The translations under genes and the position numbers were made by a program. A stretch of DNA of 7,545 nucleotides, taken from contig JAFDFW010000115.1 in NCBI GenBank assembly GCA_019309605.1, positions 1 to 7,545 on the forward strand, read 5' to 3'. This DNA comes from Deltaproteobacteria bacterium (GTDB lineage: Bacteria; Myxococcota_A; Polyangia; Polyangiales; Houyiibacteriaceae). Below are positions 1 through 5,415 of the stretch, in pieces. The notes beneath the pieces were generated by a model. That model did not search any database. It was not told the DNA's origin and saw nothing but the letters and a program-made list of their open reading frames with translations. Numbering within the stretch: the stretch's first letter is position 1; each line of letters opens with the position of its first letter.

Positions 1-84
1 CGATGTAGCGGCCGGGTCCGGGTGGGTGATAGTCTCGATGAAGAACGACTGGAAGACAGTTTTCACGGAGAAGTAAGGGGTTCC

Positions 85-1026
85 ATGATGAGGCATTCAA
101 TGATGCGCGGGCTGATGCTCGCGTGCGCGCTGCTGGCTCTCACCGGCTGCAAAAAGTCGAACACGGCCACGGATGCCGACTCGGATGGCGACAGCGGGGT
201 TCGGTTGCTCGACAAGGGGCAGAGGCCCCGGGCGGAGCTTCGCTACCGCATCCCCACGGGGACCACGACCACTTCGACGACGACGTTCCGGGTCGCGACC
301 CTCGCGACGAGCGGTGACAAGGTAGCGCTCAGCGTCTTGCCAGGCCTGCGTCTCGACATCGTGTCGGGGCCTGCGGAGCCGACCGACCGCGGCGTGAAGT
401 TTGCCGTCGACGTCGTGAAGTCCGAAGCCGTCGTGCCCGAAGACTTCGACGAGGAGATGGCCGATCTCCTCAGAAGCGGAGCGGCCATCGTCGACCAGGT
501 CGGCGGATGGGTCGAGGTCGACGATCGCGGCCAGACGCTCGCTGGTGAGTTCAACGCGCAGACCAAGCGTTCGGACGTGCCCGTGCGCTTGCTCCGCATG
601 ATCGTCAACACGCGCGCAACGCTCACCCGTGTCCTGCTTCCCGTGGAGCCCGTCGGACTGGGCGCGCGCTGGGAGACTCGACAAGAGATCACAGCCTACG
701 GGTTCAGCGTCCAGCAGGTGAACACCTACACCTTGGTCGACCGCGTCGGCGACGAGCTCATGCTCAACGTGACGGTGCAGCAGATGGCGCTTCCCCAGAG
801 CATCGATTTCCCCGAAGAGGGCATCGAGATTTCGGTCGAGTCGATGACCGCTCAGGCCGACGGGCAGATCATCCTCAAGCTCAACGCCCTCGAGTCCGAT
901 GCATCGGCCACCGGCACCGCGGAAGATCGCCTGACCGTCAAAACGGTTGACGGCACCGAAGCTGTCCACGTCCAAGAAGAGTTCGAGATCCAAGTAGCCA
1001 ACACCTCAGCCCTCCCGGGCAACTAA
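85..1026 (+). CDS. Lipoprotein of unknown function, possibly DUF6263-like
   Basis: Predicted outer-membrane lipoprotein of 313 residues. A short charged n-region (MMRHSMMR), a hydrophobic stretch and the lipobox LTGC put the lipidated Cys at residue 22. It is followed by Lys-Lys rather than Asp, which fits outer-membrane sorting. An acidic, Ser/Asp-rich linker follows, then a Thr-rich run (about residues 56-69) and a soluble domain rich in predicted beta strands. The phrase LPVEPVGLGARWE near residue 195 resembles the 'P-x-x-x-V-G-x-G-x-x-W' motif I recall from DUF6263-type proteins; that link is tentative and no function is known. The frame is open upstream to a GTG at 22, but the signal peptide and an AAGGGG ribosome site at 75-80 favour ATG 85 or the adjacent ATG 88, which has the better spacing of 7 bases. 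It converges on lepA, so it is not in that operon. Confidence 0.85.
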   Translation: MMRHSMMRGLMLACALLALTGCKKSNTATDADSDGDSGVRLLDKGQRPRAELRYRIPTGTTTTSTTTFRVATLATSGDKVALSVLPGLRLDIVSGPAEPTDRGVKFAVDVVKSEAVVPEDFDEEMADLLRSGAAIVDQVGGWVEVDDRGQTLAGEFNAQTKRSDVPVRLLRMIVNTRATLTRVLLPVEPVGLGARWETRQEITAYGFSVQQVNTYTLVDRVGDELMLNVTVQQMALPQSIDFPEEGIEISVESMTAQADGQIILKLNALESDASATGTAEDRLTVKTVDGTEAVHVQEEFEIQVANTSALPGN

Positions 1027-1030
1027 CCCT

Positions 1031-1051
1031 AAGAGGGGTCGAGCCCCTTTT
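1031..1051. terminator. Short bidirectional terminator-like hairpin between convergent genes
   Basis: In the 26-base gap between the two stop codons, AAGAGGGG (1031-1038) can pair with CCCCTTTT (1044-1051) around a 5-base loop, with one G-T wobble. Read on the plus strand the stem ends in four T. Read on the minus strand the A-rich side of the stem also yields a short, interrupted T run, so it could end transcription from both sides. The stem is short and the T tract brief, so strength is uncertain. Confidence 0.6.
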
Positions 1052-1052
1052 G

Positions 1053-2831
1053 CTACTCGTCGATTTTGAGTTGAGGGATCTCGACGCTGCCCACTGCTTT
1101 CATCCGCTTCTTGCCCTCTTTTTGTTTCTCGAGGAGCTTGCGCTTTCGTGAGATGTCGCCGCCGTAGCATTTGGCGGTGACGTCTTTGCGCAGGGCTCGG
1201 ACAGTCTCGCGGGCGATCACCTTGGACCCGATCGCGGCCTGGATGATCACTTCGTACTGCTGGCGCGGCACGATCTTCTTCAGTTTGGCAGCGAGCGCTC
1301 GCCCAAGATAATAAGATTTGTCTTTGTGCACGACCGCGCTGAGCGCATCGACCTTCTGGTTATTGAGCAGCATGTCGAGGCGCACGAGCGGGTTCTCGCG
1401 ATAGCCGGCTAGCTCGTAGTCCATCGAGGCGTAGCCCTTGGTGGCGCTCTTCAGCTTGTCGAAGAAGTCGAACAACACTTCGGCGAGGGGCATCAGGTAG
1501 GTGACGATCACGCGCTCGGTCGAGGCATATTGGATGCCTTGTTGCTCGCCGCGGCGGTCTTGGCAGAGCTTGATCACCGCTCCGACAAACTCCGCGGGCA
1601 CGTGGATCGAAACCGTGAAGTAAGGCTCCTCGATGCGGACGCGCCCGTCGGGAATCTGCGACGGGTTGTCGATCTCGATTGTTTCCTCTTCGGTCGTCAC
1701 TCGATAAACCACGCTCGGCGCGGTGGTGATCAGCCCGATGTGGTACTCGCGTTCGAGCCTCTCCTGGATGATCTCCATGTGCAGGAGTCCAAGGAACCCG
1801 CATCGGAACCCGAACCCCAGCGCGTCCGAGGTCTCCGGTTCGAACATGAACGCGGCGTCATTCAAGTTCAGCTTCTCGAGCGCGTCGCGGAGCTCGGTGT
1901 ACTGGTCGCTGTCCGTCGGGAAGATCCCGCAGAACACCATCGGCTTGACCTCTTTGAACCCAGCGAGCGCTTTGTCGGCGGGCTTCTTCGCCAAGGTGAT
2001 CGTGTCGCCGACCTTCGCGTCCTGCAGCGACTTGATGCTAGCCGCGAGGTAGCCGACTTCTCCGGGTCCAAGCTCGTCGAGCTCCTGCTGAAACGGGTTG
2101 TAGACCCCGAGCTCGGTGACCTCGTATTCGGCCCCCGTCGCCATGAGGCGGATCTTGTCGCCCTTGCGAACCGTGCCGTCCTTCATGCGAATCATGCAAA
2201 CCGCGCCGCGGTAGCTGTCGTACCAACTGTCGAAGATCAGGGCTCGCAGGAAGCCGCGGTCATCGGTTTCGGGCGGCGGGATGCGTCGCACCACCGCTTC
2301 GAGGATCTCGGCCACGCCTTCGCCGGTCTTGGCGCTGCAAGGCAGCACCTCCGAGCAATCGAGCCCCACTACATCCTCGACCTCTTGGCGAACCCGATCC
2401 ACGTCCGAGCTCGGCAGGTCGACCTTGTTGAACACCGGGATGATCTCGAGGTCGTTCTCGACGGCGAGATACACATTCGCCAGGGTCTGCGCCTCGACGC
2501 CTTGCGTGGCATCGACGACCAAGAGAGCGCCGTCACATGCAGCAAGCGATCGCGACACTTCGTAGCTGAAGTCCACGTGGCCGGGGGTGTCGATGAGGTT
2601 TAATTGATACGTTTCACCGCTGGCGGCCTTGTAGGGCAGTCGGACGCCTTGCGCCTTGATCGTGATTCCACGCTCCTGCTCGAGGTCCATCCGGTCGAGC
2701 AGCTGCGCCTTTTGCTCGCGCGCCGAAACCGCTCCCGTCACCTCGAGGAACCGATCGGCAAGCGTGCTTTTGCCATGATCGATGTGCGCGATGATACAGA
2801 AATTCCGGATTCGCTGGAGATCTTGCGCCAA
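1053..2831 (-). CDS. lepA: Elongation factor 4 (LepA), ribosome-associated GTPase
   Basis: Full-length LepA/EF4 of 592 residues, close to the usual ~600. EF4 is a translational GTPase related to EF-G that binds the ribosome; roles in back-translocation and in initiation or 30S maturation have been proposed. All G motifs are visible: G1 AHIDHGKST (15-23), G2 RGITIKA (54-60), G3 DTPGHVDF (81-88), G4 NKVD (135-138) and G5 SAKTG (166-170). The LepA-only C-terminal domain is present, with the basic KCYGGDISRKRK block starting at 554. The protein stops soon after VEIPQ, so its tail is slightly shorter than that of E. coli LepA. The start is TTG: an in-frame TAG lies 15 bases upstream, and no ATG or GTG precedes the G1 motif. 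A weak AGG lies 7 bases before the TTG. It sits 48 bases downstream of the RHH gene on the same strand and is probably cotranscribed with it. Confidence 0.98.
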   Translation of the reverse strand: MAQDLQRIRNFCIIAHIDHGKSTLADRFLEVTGAVSAREQKAQLLDRMDLEQERGITIKAQGVRLPYKAASGETYQLNLIDTPGHVDFSYEVSRSLAACDGALLVVDATQGVEAQTLANVYLAVENDLEIIPVFNKVDLPSSDVDRVRQEVEDVVGLDCSEVLPCSAKTGEGVAEILEAVVRRIPPPETDDRGFLRALIFDSWYDSYRGAVCMIRMKDGTVRKGDKIRLMATGAEYEVTELGVYNPFQQELDELGPGEVGYLAASIKSLQDAKVGDTITLAKKPADKALAGFKEVKPMVFCGIFPTDSDQYTELRDALEKLNLNDAAFMFEPETSDALGFGFRCGFLGLLHMEIIQERLEREYHIGLITTAPSVVYRVTTEEETIEIDNPSQIPDGRVRIEEPYFTVSIHVPAEFVGAVIKLCQDRRGEQQGIQYASTERVIVTYLMPLAEVLFDFFDKLKSATKGYASMDYELAGYRENPLVRLDMLLNNQKVDALSAVVHKDKSYYLGRALAAKLKKIVPRQQYEVIIQAAIGSKVIARETVRALRKDVTAKCYGGDISRKRKLLEKQKEGKKRMKAVGSVEIPQLKIDE

Positions 2832-2832
2832 A

Positions 2833-2855
2833 GTGCGACCTGTCTAGCCTCGCAC
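2833..2855 (-). promoter_or_regulatory. Inverted repeat just upstream of the lepA start
   Basis: On the minus strand GTGCGA and TCGCAC form perfect 6-bp arms around an 11-base loop. The stem ends one base before the TTG start codon of lepA, and the loop carries the only AGG that could act as Shine-Dalgarno site. Two further G-T pairs could extend the stem into the start codon. It could modulate lepA translation, but a stem this short can arise by chance in GC-rich DNA. Confidence 0.3.
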
Positions 2856-2879
2856 CCGGCTTACAGCAACACGCCGTCG

Positions 2880-3074
2880 TTAACCCTCTTTTTTGGGCGT
2901 CGCGTCCAAGCTCATCTGGCCGGGAAGCTCGTCCTGATGGCGGTCCAAAACGAGATCGATGCCTTCGCGGATGTACACCGCCACGGGCACTTTCGTGCGC
3001 TCGTGCAAGAGCTTGAGTCGCTCGTTTTGCTCGGGCGTGATGTAGACGGTCGTCGAGATCTTTTTGCGCGCCAT
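2880..3074 (-). CDS. Small ribbon-helix-helix (CopG/Arc/MetJ-type) DNA-binding protein
   Basis: A 64-residue protein with a complete RHH fold by pattern: a basic N-terminus (MARKK), a short beta strand ISTTVYIT (6-13), helix A PEQNERLKLLHERTK (14-28), a turn at VPV and helix B VAVYIREGIDLVLDRH (about 31-46), then a polar tail of about 18 residues. RHH proteins dimerise through the strand, which inserts in the DNA major groove, and usually repress from palindromic operators. The start is ATG with GAGGT five bases before it. A 22-bp palindrome overlaps its predicted promoter, which suggests autoregulation. The next gene on the strand is lepA, 48 bases on, and no toxin-like partner adjoins, so this is more likely a solitary regulator than an antitoxin. 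The fold is confident; its targets are inferred. Confidence 0.9.
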   Translation of the reverse strand: MARKKISTTVYITPEQNERLKLLHERTKVPVAVYIREGIDLVLDRHQDELPGQMSLDATPKKEG

Positions 3075-3078
3075 TCGG

Positions 3079-3083
3079 ACCTC
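3079..3083 (-). promoter_or_regulatory. Ribosome binding site of the RHH gene
   Basis: GAGGT on the minus strand, five bases before the ATG at 3074. It is one of the clearest Shine-Dalgarno sites in the window and fixes the start of this short gene. Confidence 0.7.
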
Positions 3084-3087
3084 AGAA

Positions 3088-3109
3088 GTGCCATGAAGCT
3101 ACATGGCAC
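3088..3109. promoter_or_regulatory. 22-bp near-perfect palindrome, probable RHH operator
   Basis: GTGCCATG (3088-3095) and CATGGCAC (3102-3109) are perfect 8-bp inverted arms. The 6-base spacer has a palindromic AGCT core, so only one central pair is mismatched over 22 bp. The spacer is exactly the candidate -10 hexamer of the minus-strand promoter, so a bound protein would block RNA polymerase. The site lies 14 bp upstream of the RHH start codon, typical for an autorepressed RHH regulator. The palindrome is seen directly; binding by this RHH protein is inferred. Confidence 0.7.
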
Positions 3110-3124
3110 CATATATATTGTCAA
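3096..3124 (-). promoter_or_regulatory. Sigma-70-type promoter of the RHH gene and probably lepA
   Basis: On the minus strand a perfect TTGACA (-35, 3124-3119) is followed by a 17-base spacer containing ATATATAT and then TAGCTT (-10, 3101-3096), which matches the consensus in the first two positions and the last. Transcription would start near 3088, giving a leader of about 14 bases that carries the GAGGT site. The ideal -35 and spacing make up for the weak -10, which lies inside the palindrome. No better promoter is visible before lepA, so it may drive both genes. Confidence 0.6.
3114..3119 (+). promoter_or_regulatory. Possible -10 element for the divergent lipoprotein pair
   Basis: TATATT on the plus strand is a good -10 hexamer in the only AT-rich island of the region, but no clear -35 lies 16-18 bases upstream. 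If it is used, its upstream contact region overlaps the 22-bp palindrome, so one regulator could act on both directions. This is weak because the same island is needed for the minus-strand promoter. Confidence 0.25.
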
Positions 3125-3172
3125 TCCGATCCGCCGCAGACTTGCGCAGGGCTGTCGATCGACCTTATCCTT

Positions 3173-3901
3173 ATGGGGATTCAGTTCTCGGGGACCCTCA
3201 AAGTGACCGCAAACATGAGCAATTTCGCGCATGCGGTGGCTGGGCTTGCCATCTTGGCATGCCTGCCGGCGTTGGGTTGCGGCCAGAGCCCCTCCAGCAC
3301 GCTTCCGCGAGGCTCGATGGCTGAGCCGGCCGTGTGCAAAGGGAATCAGGTCATTGCAACCGACGTTAACGAAGATGGACGTGTCGACATTGAACACGTC
3401 GGGCGCAATGGCCGTCGCTACTGCACCAAAGCAGACATGAACTTTGACGGCAAAGTCGATATGGAACGCTTTTACGAAGGGGATGGAGGGCAGGTCGCGC
3501 AAGAGCGGCACGACTTCGACTTCGATGGGCGCCTGGACCAACTGTCCTTTTTTGAAGGCGGTCAGCTCGTTCGCAAAGAGCTCGACACCAACTTCGATAA
3601 CACGATTGATACGTGGCTGTGGTGTGGCAGCGGCTGGGTCATTCGCGCCGAGCGGGACCGCGGGCGCGACGGCAAGGTCGACGTGTGGGAACTGTACGCG
3701 AACGGTTTGATCACCGAGGCGCAGTACGATGACGATAACGATGGACGCGTCGAGAAGTGGGATTCGTTTCGAGCCGGCAAGCTCGTTCTGACGCAACATG
3801 ACGACAACCGGGATGGTGAACCGGATCGCAGCCAAGATATGCCCTTGCAAAGCATGGGCCCGGCCGACGACGCGCTGCGATGTGAGAGGGGACAACTGTG
3901 A
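3173..3901 (+). CDS. Repeat lipoprotein A with D-x-N-x-D-G-x-x-D loops
   Basis: Predicted lipoprotein of 242 residues from this ATG, with lipobox PALGC and Cys at 36. Start choice is open: ATG 3215 gives a 22-residue signal to the Cys but no positive charge, GTG 3203 has GGGGA eight bases upstream, and ATG 3173 has no ribosome site but includes a Lys. After the signal come seven units whose first Asp falls at residues 64, 88, 114, 138, 162, 186 and 210, a 24-residue period with one 26-residue unit. Each begins with a loop like DMNFDGKVD, which resembles the calcium loops of EF-hand, dockerin or thrombospondin type 3 repeats, and most continue with an aromatic pair and Gly (FFEGGQLV) like MORN-type repeats. 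The fourth loop has Asn for Gly and is Trp-rich after it. Function is unknown; calcium binding is inferred. The stop overlaps the start of its paralog. Confidence 0.88.
   Translation: MGIQFSGTLKVTANMSNFAHAVAGLAILACLPALGCGQSPSSTLPRGSMAEPAVCKGNQVIATDVNEDGRVDIEHVGRNGRRYCTKADMNFDGKVDMERFYEGDGGQVAQERHDFDFDGRLDQLSFFEGGQLVRKELDTNFDNTIDTWLWCGSGWVIRAERDRGRDGKVDVWELYANGLITEAQYDDDNDGRVEKWDSFRAGKLVLTQHDDNRDGEPDRSQDMPLQSMGPADDALRCERGQL
3884..3892 (+). promoter_or_regulatory. Ribosome binding site of repeat lipoprotein B
   Basis: GAGAGGGGA inside the last codons of lipoprotein A, five bases before the GTG at 3898. It supports GTG 3898 over the downstream ATG at 3910 and fits coupled translation of the two genes. 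Confidence 0.65.
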
Positions 3902-4581
3902 AATACTTAATGCTTTGTCTATTGAGCCTTGCCGTGGTGGGCTGCGGTGCGAAGGATCCGAAGCCGGTGACGAGCCCCGGCGCCGAGTCCGCTGAGTCGA
4001 GCAGCGGTGGTGAAATCGCCGATGGCGGGCGCTGCGTGCCCAACGGCGCCGGCTACGAAGTCACCGAATACGACACCTCCGGTGACGACACCCCGGATGT
4101 GCGAAAGCTCTTTCGAACGATGGGCGAGGGCAGCCTCGCGCGCCTGGTTTTGGTGTGCCGGGAGGCCGACCTCAACGGTGACGGCCGCAAGGACATCGTG
4201 CGGGTCTACAGCGAGGAGGGCAGGCCGGTCCGCGAGGAGGCCGACCGTGATTTTGATGGCCGAATCGACGAGGTCACGCACTTCACCAACGGCCGCGTCA
4301 GCCTCAAGGAAATCGACACCAGCGGCAATGGCATGATCGACACCAAGATTTTCTACGAAAATGGCCAGCCAGAGCGCGCCGAGCGCGACATGGCCAACCG
4401 CAGCAAGGCGGCCAAGTGGCAGCCGGATCGCTGGGAGTACTACGCCGACGGCCGCACCGTCCGCATCGGCACCGACCTCAACGGCGACGGCAAAGTAGAC
4501 CGATGGGACCGAGACGACGAACGCATCCGCAACTCCGCCCTTGCCAACCAACAGTCCCCCAACGACTCAGCAACCCAATAG
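3898..4581 (+). CDS. Repeat lipoprotein B, paralog of A, translationally coupled
   Basis: Predicted lipoprotein of 227 residues starting at GTG within a GTGA overlap with the preceding stop. The signal MKYLMLCLLSLAVVGC has its lipidated Cys at 16, followed by a Ser/Glu/Gly-rich linker to about residue 45. Asp-rich loops begin at 59, 91, 116, 140 and 193 (for example DLNGDGRKD, DRDFDGRID, DLNGDGKVD). A degenerate unit at 164 lacks the loop Gly and carries an insertion rich in Lys and Trp. Between loops lie F/Y-x-x-NG-x stretches such as FYENGQPE and YYADGRTV, again MORN-like. Cys46 and Cys87 match Cys55 and Cys84 of lipoprotein A, and both proteins share C-x-x-A-D-[LM]-N-x-D-G-[KR]-x-D, which marks them as paralogs. 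The polar C-terminus has no anchor. I recall similar proteins in myxobacteria but know no function; a surface or periplasmic calcium-stabilised scaffold is a guess. Confidence 0.9.
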   Translation: MKYLMLCLLSLAVVGCGAKDPKPVTSPGAESAESSSGGEIADGGRCVPNGAGYEVTEYDTSGDDTPDVRKLFRTMGEGSLARLVLVCREADLNGDGRKDIVRVYSEEGRPVREEADRDFDGRIDEVTHFTNGRVSLKEIDTSGNGMIDTKIFYENGQPERAERDMANRSKAAKWQPDRWEYYADGRTVRIGTDLNGDGKVDRWDRDDERIRNSALANQQSPNDSATQ

Positions 4582-4614
4582 GGGACAGGCTACCCACCCC
4601 CGCGAACAACCTTC

Positions 4615-4644
4615 TTTCGCGCACTTGCGACCCACACCGCGAAA
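4615..4644 (+). promoter_or_regulatory. 7-bp inverted repeat in the pseudouridine synthase leader
   Basis: TTTCGCG (4615-4621) and CGCGAAA (4638-4644) are perfect inverted arms around a 16-base loop, ending 15 bases before the GTG start. It could be a leader hairpin or a protein site. No U tract follows, so it is not an intrinsic terminator for the lipoprotein genes. No convincing promoter hexamers are visible in this 78-base gap. Confidence 0.3.
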
Positions 4645-4659
4645 ACGTAGGGTCCGGCC

Positions 4660-5415
4660 GTGGAACGCCTTCAAAAAGTCCTCGCCCGTGCAGGCGTCGC
4701 ATCTCGGCGTGCGTCCGAGGATCTGATCGTTGCCGGGCGGGTGCGTGTCAATGGGCGCGTCGTGACCGAGCTGGGTACGAAGGTGGATCCGCACAAAGAT
4801 CGCGTCGAGGTCGACGGCAGGCGGCTCGTTGCAGAGAAGCCCGCGTACTACCTCATGCACAAGCCGCGCGAGATGGTGACCACGCTCGACGATCCGGAGG
4901 GAAGGGCGACCATCGCGGACCTGCTGCGCAAGATCCCCGAGCGCGTCGTGCCGGTGGGGCGTCTCGACTACCACACGAGCGGCGCGCTCCTGGCCACCAA
5001 CGACGGCGACATGATCGACGCGCTACTACGGCCGGTTGCCGGGGTGCCCAAGATCTACGCGGTGAAGTTCCAGGGGAACCTCGACGTGGAGGAGCTCGAC
5101 GCGCTTCGAAACGGCGTGAAGCTCGACGACGGGTACCGCACGCAGTCGGCGGAGGCGTTCGTCTTGCGGCAGGAGCGCACCCACACTTGGGTTCAGCTCA
5201 CGCTCACCGAGGGCAAGAATCGGCAGATTCACCGCATGGGCGACGCGATTCACCGCCGGGTGATGCGGCTTGCACGGCAGTCTTTCGCAGGCATCAGCAT
5301 CGATGGATTGAGGCCTGGCGAGCATCGCGATCTCACGCGTGACGAGCTTCAGCAACTCAAGAAGAAATATCTCAATCCGTATCGCCGTGCCCGCGAAGCC
5401 GCCAAAGAAGGGTAA
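4660..5415 (+). CDS. rRNA pseudouridine synthase, RluB/RsuA family
   Basis: Complete 251-residue enzyme of the RsuA/RluB/RluE/RluF family, which converts a specific rRNA uridine to pseudouridine. An S4 RNA-binding domain (residues 2-48; RLQKVLARAGVASRRASE) precedes the catalytic domain. The signature VPVGRLDYHTSGALLATNDG (98-116) contains the catalytic Asp103, and EGKNRQIHRM (184-193) is the second conserved block. That block and the family's usual C-terminal 'L-x-P-G-E-x-R-x-L' (218-225) look closer to RluB/RluF (23S rRNA) than to RsuA, but the target base cannot be fixed from sequence alone, so no symbol is given. A basic tail follows. The start is GTG with AGGG seven bases upstream and an in-frame TAG 12 bases before it. 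The gene follows the lipoprotein pair by 78 bases rather than scpB, its neighbour in many bacteria. Its last 44 bases overlap the convergent RND gene. Confidence 0.96.
   Translation: MERLQKVLARAGVASRRASEDLIVAGRVRVNGRVVTELGTKVDPHKDRVEVDGRRLVAEKPAYYLMHKPREMVTTLDDPEGRATIADLLRKIPERVVPVGRLDYHTSGALLATNDGDMIDALLRPVAGVPKIYAVKFQGNLDVEELDALRNGVKLDDGYRTQSAEAFVLRQERTHTWVQLTLTEGKNRQIHRMGDAIHRRVMRLARQSFAGISIDGLRPGEHRDLTRDELQQLKKKYLNPYRRAREAAKEG

Noticed and set aside
22..84. N-terminal extension of the first lipoprotein from a GTG at 22
   Set aside because: It would put 21 acidic, polar residues ahead of a standard lipoprotein signal and lacks a better ribosome site than the one before ATG 85/88.
97..993. 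298-codon open frame on the minus strand opposite the first lipoprotein
   Set aside because: It mirrors a gene with a clear signal peptide and ribosome site. Its translation is low-complexity (Arg, Asp, His, Val rich) with no recognisable domain, as expected for a shadow frame in GC-rich DNA.
1530..2603. 357-codon plus-strand open frame opposite lepA
   Set aside because: lepA is unambiguous here with all G motifs. The opposite frame has no domain and the Leu/Arg/Asp/Val-rich composition of a codon-bias shadow.
2831..3074. RHH protein as the antitoxin of a toxin-antitoxin pair
   Set aside because: The neighbours are lepA and a divergent lipoprotein. No RelE/ParE, PIN or other toxin-like small gene lies within reach.
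2912..3895. 327-codon minus-strand open frame spanning the RHH gene, the control region and lipoprotein A
   Set aside because: It crosses a promoter region and two supported genes in other frames. Its translation has no recognisable domain or start context.
3919..4551. 210-codon minus-strand open frame opposite lipoprotein B, rich in Val and Ala with hydrophobic stretches
   Set aside because: The composition follows from reading the GAC/GAG-rich repeat gene backwards (GTC/CTC). It is a shadow, not a membrane protein.
4581..4601. GGGG ... CCCC stretch after lipoprotein B as a terminator
   Set aside because: Only four pairs can form, with a long loop and no T run following.
4416..5342. 308-codon plus-strand open frame overlapping lipoprotein B and the pseudouridine synthase
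   Set aside because: It is Arg/Gly/Ala-rich, out of frame with two well-supported genes and contains no domain.
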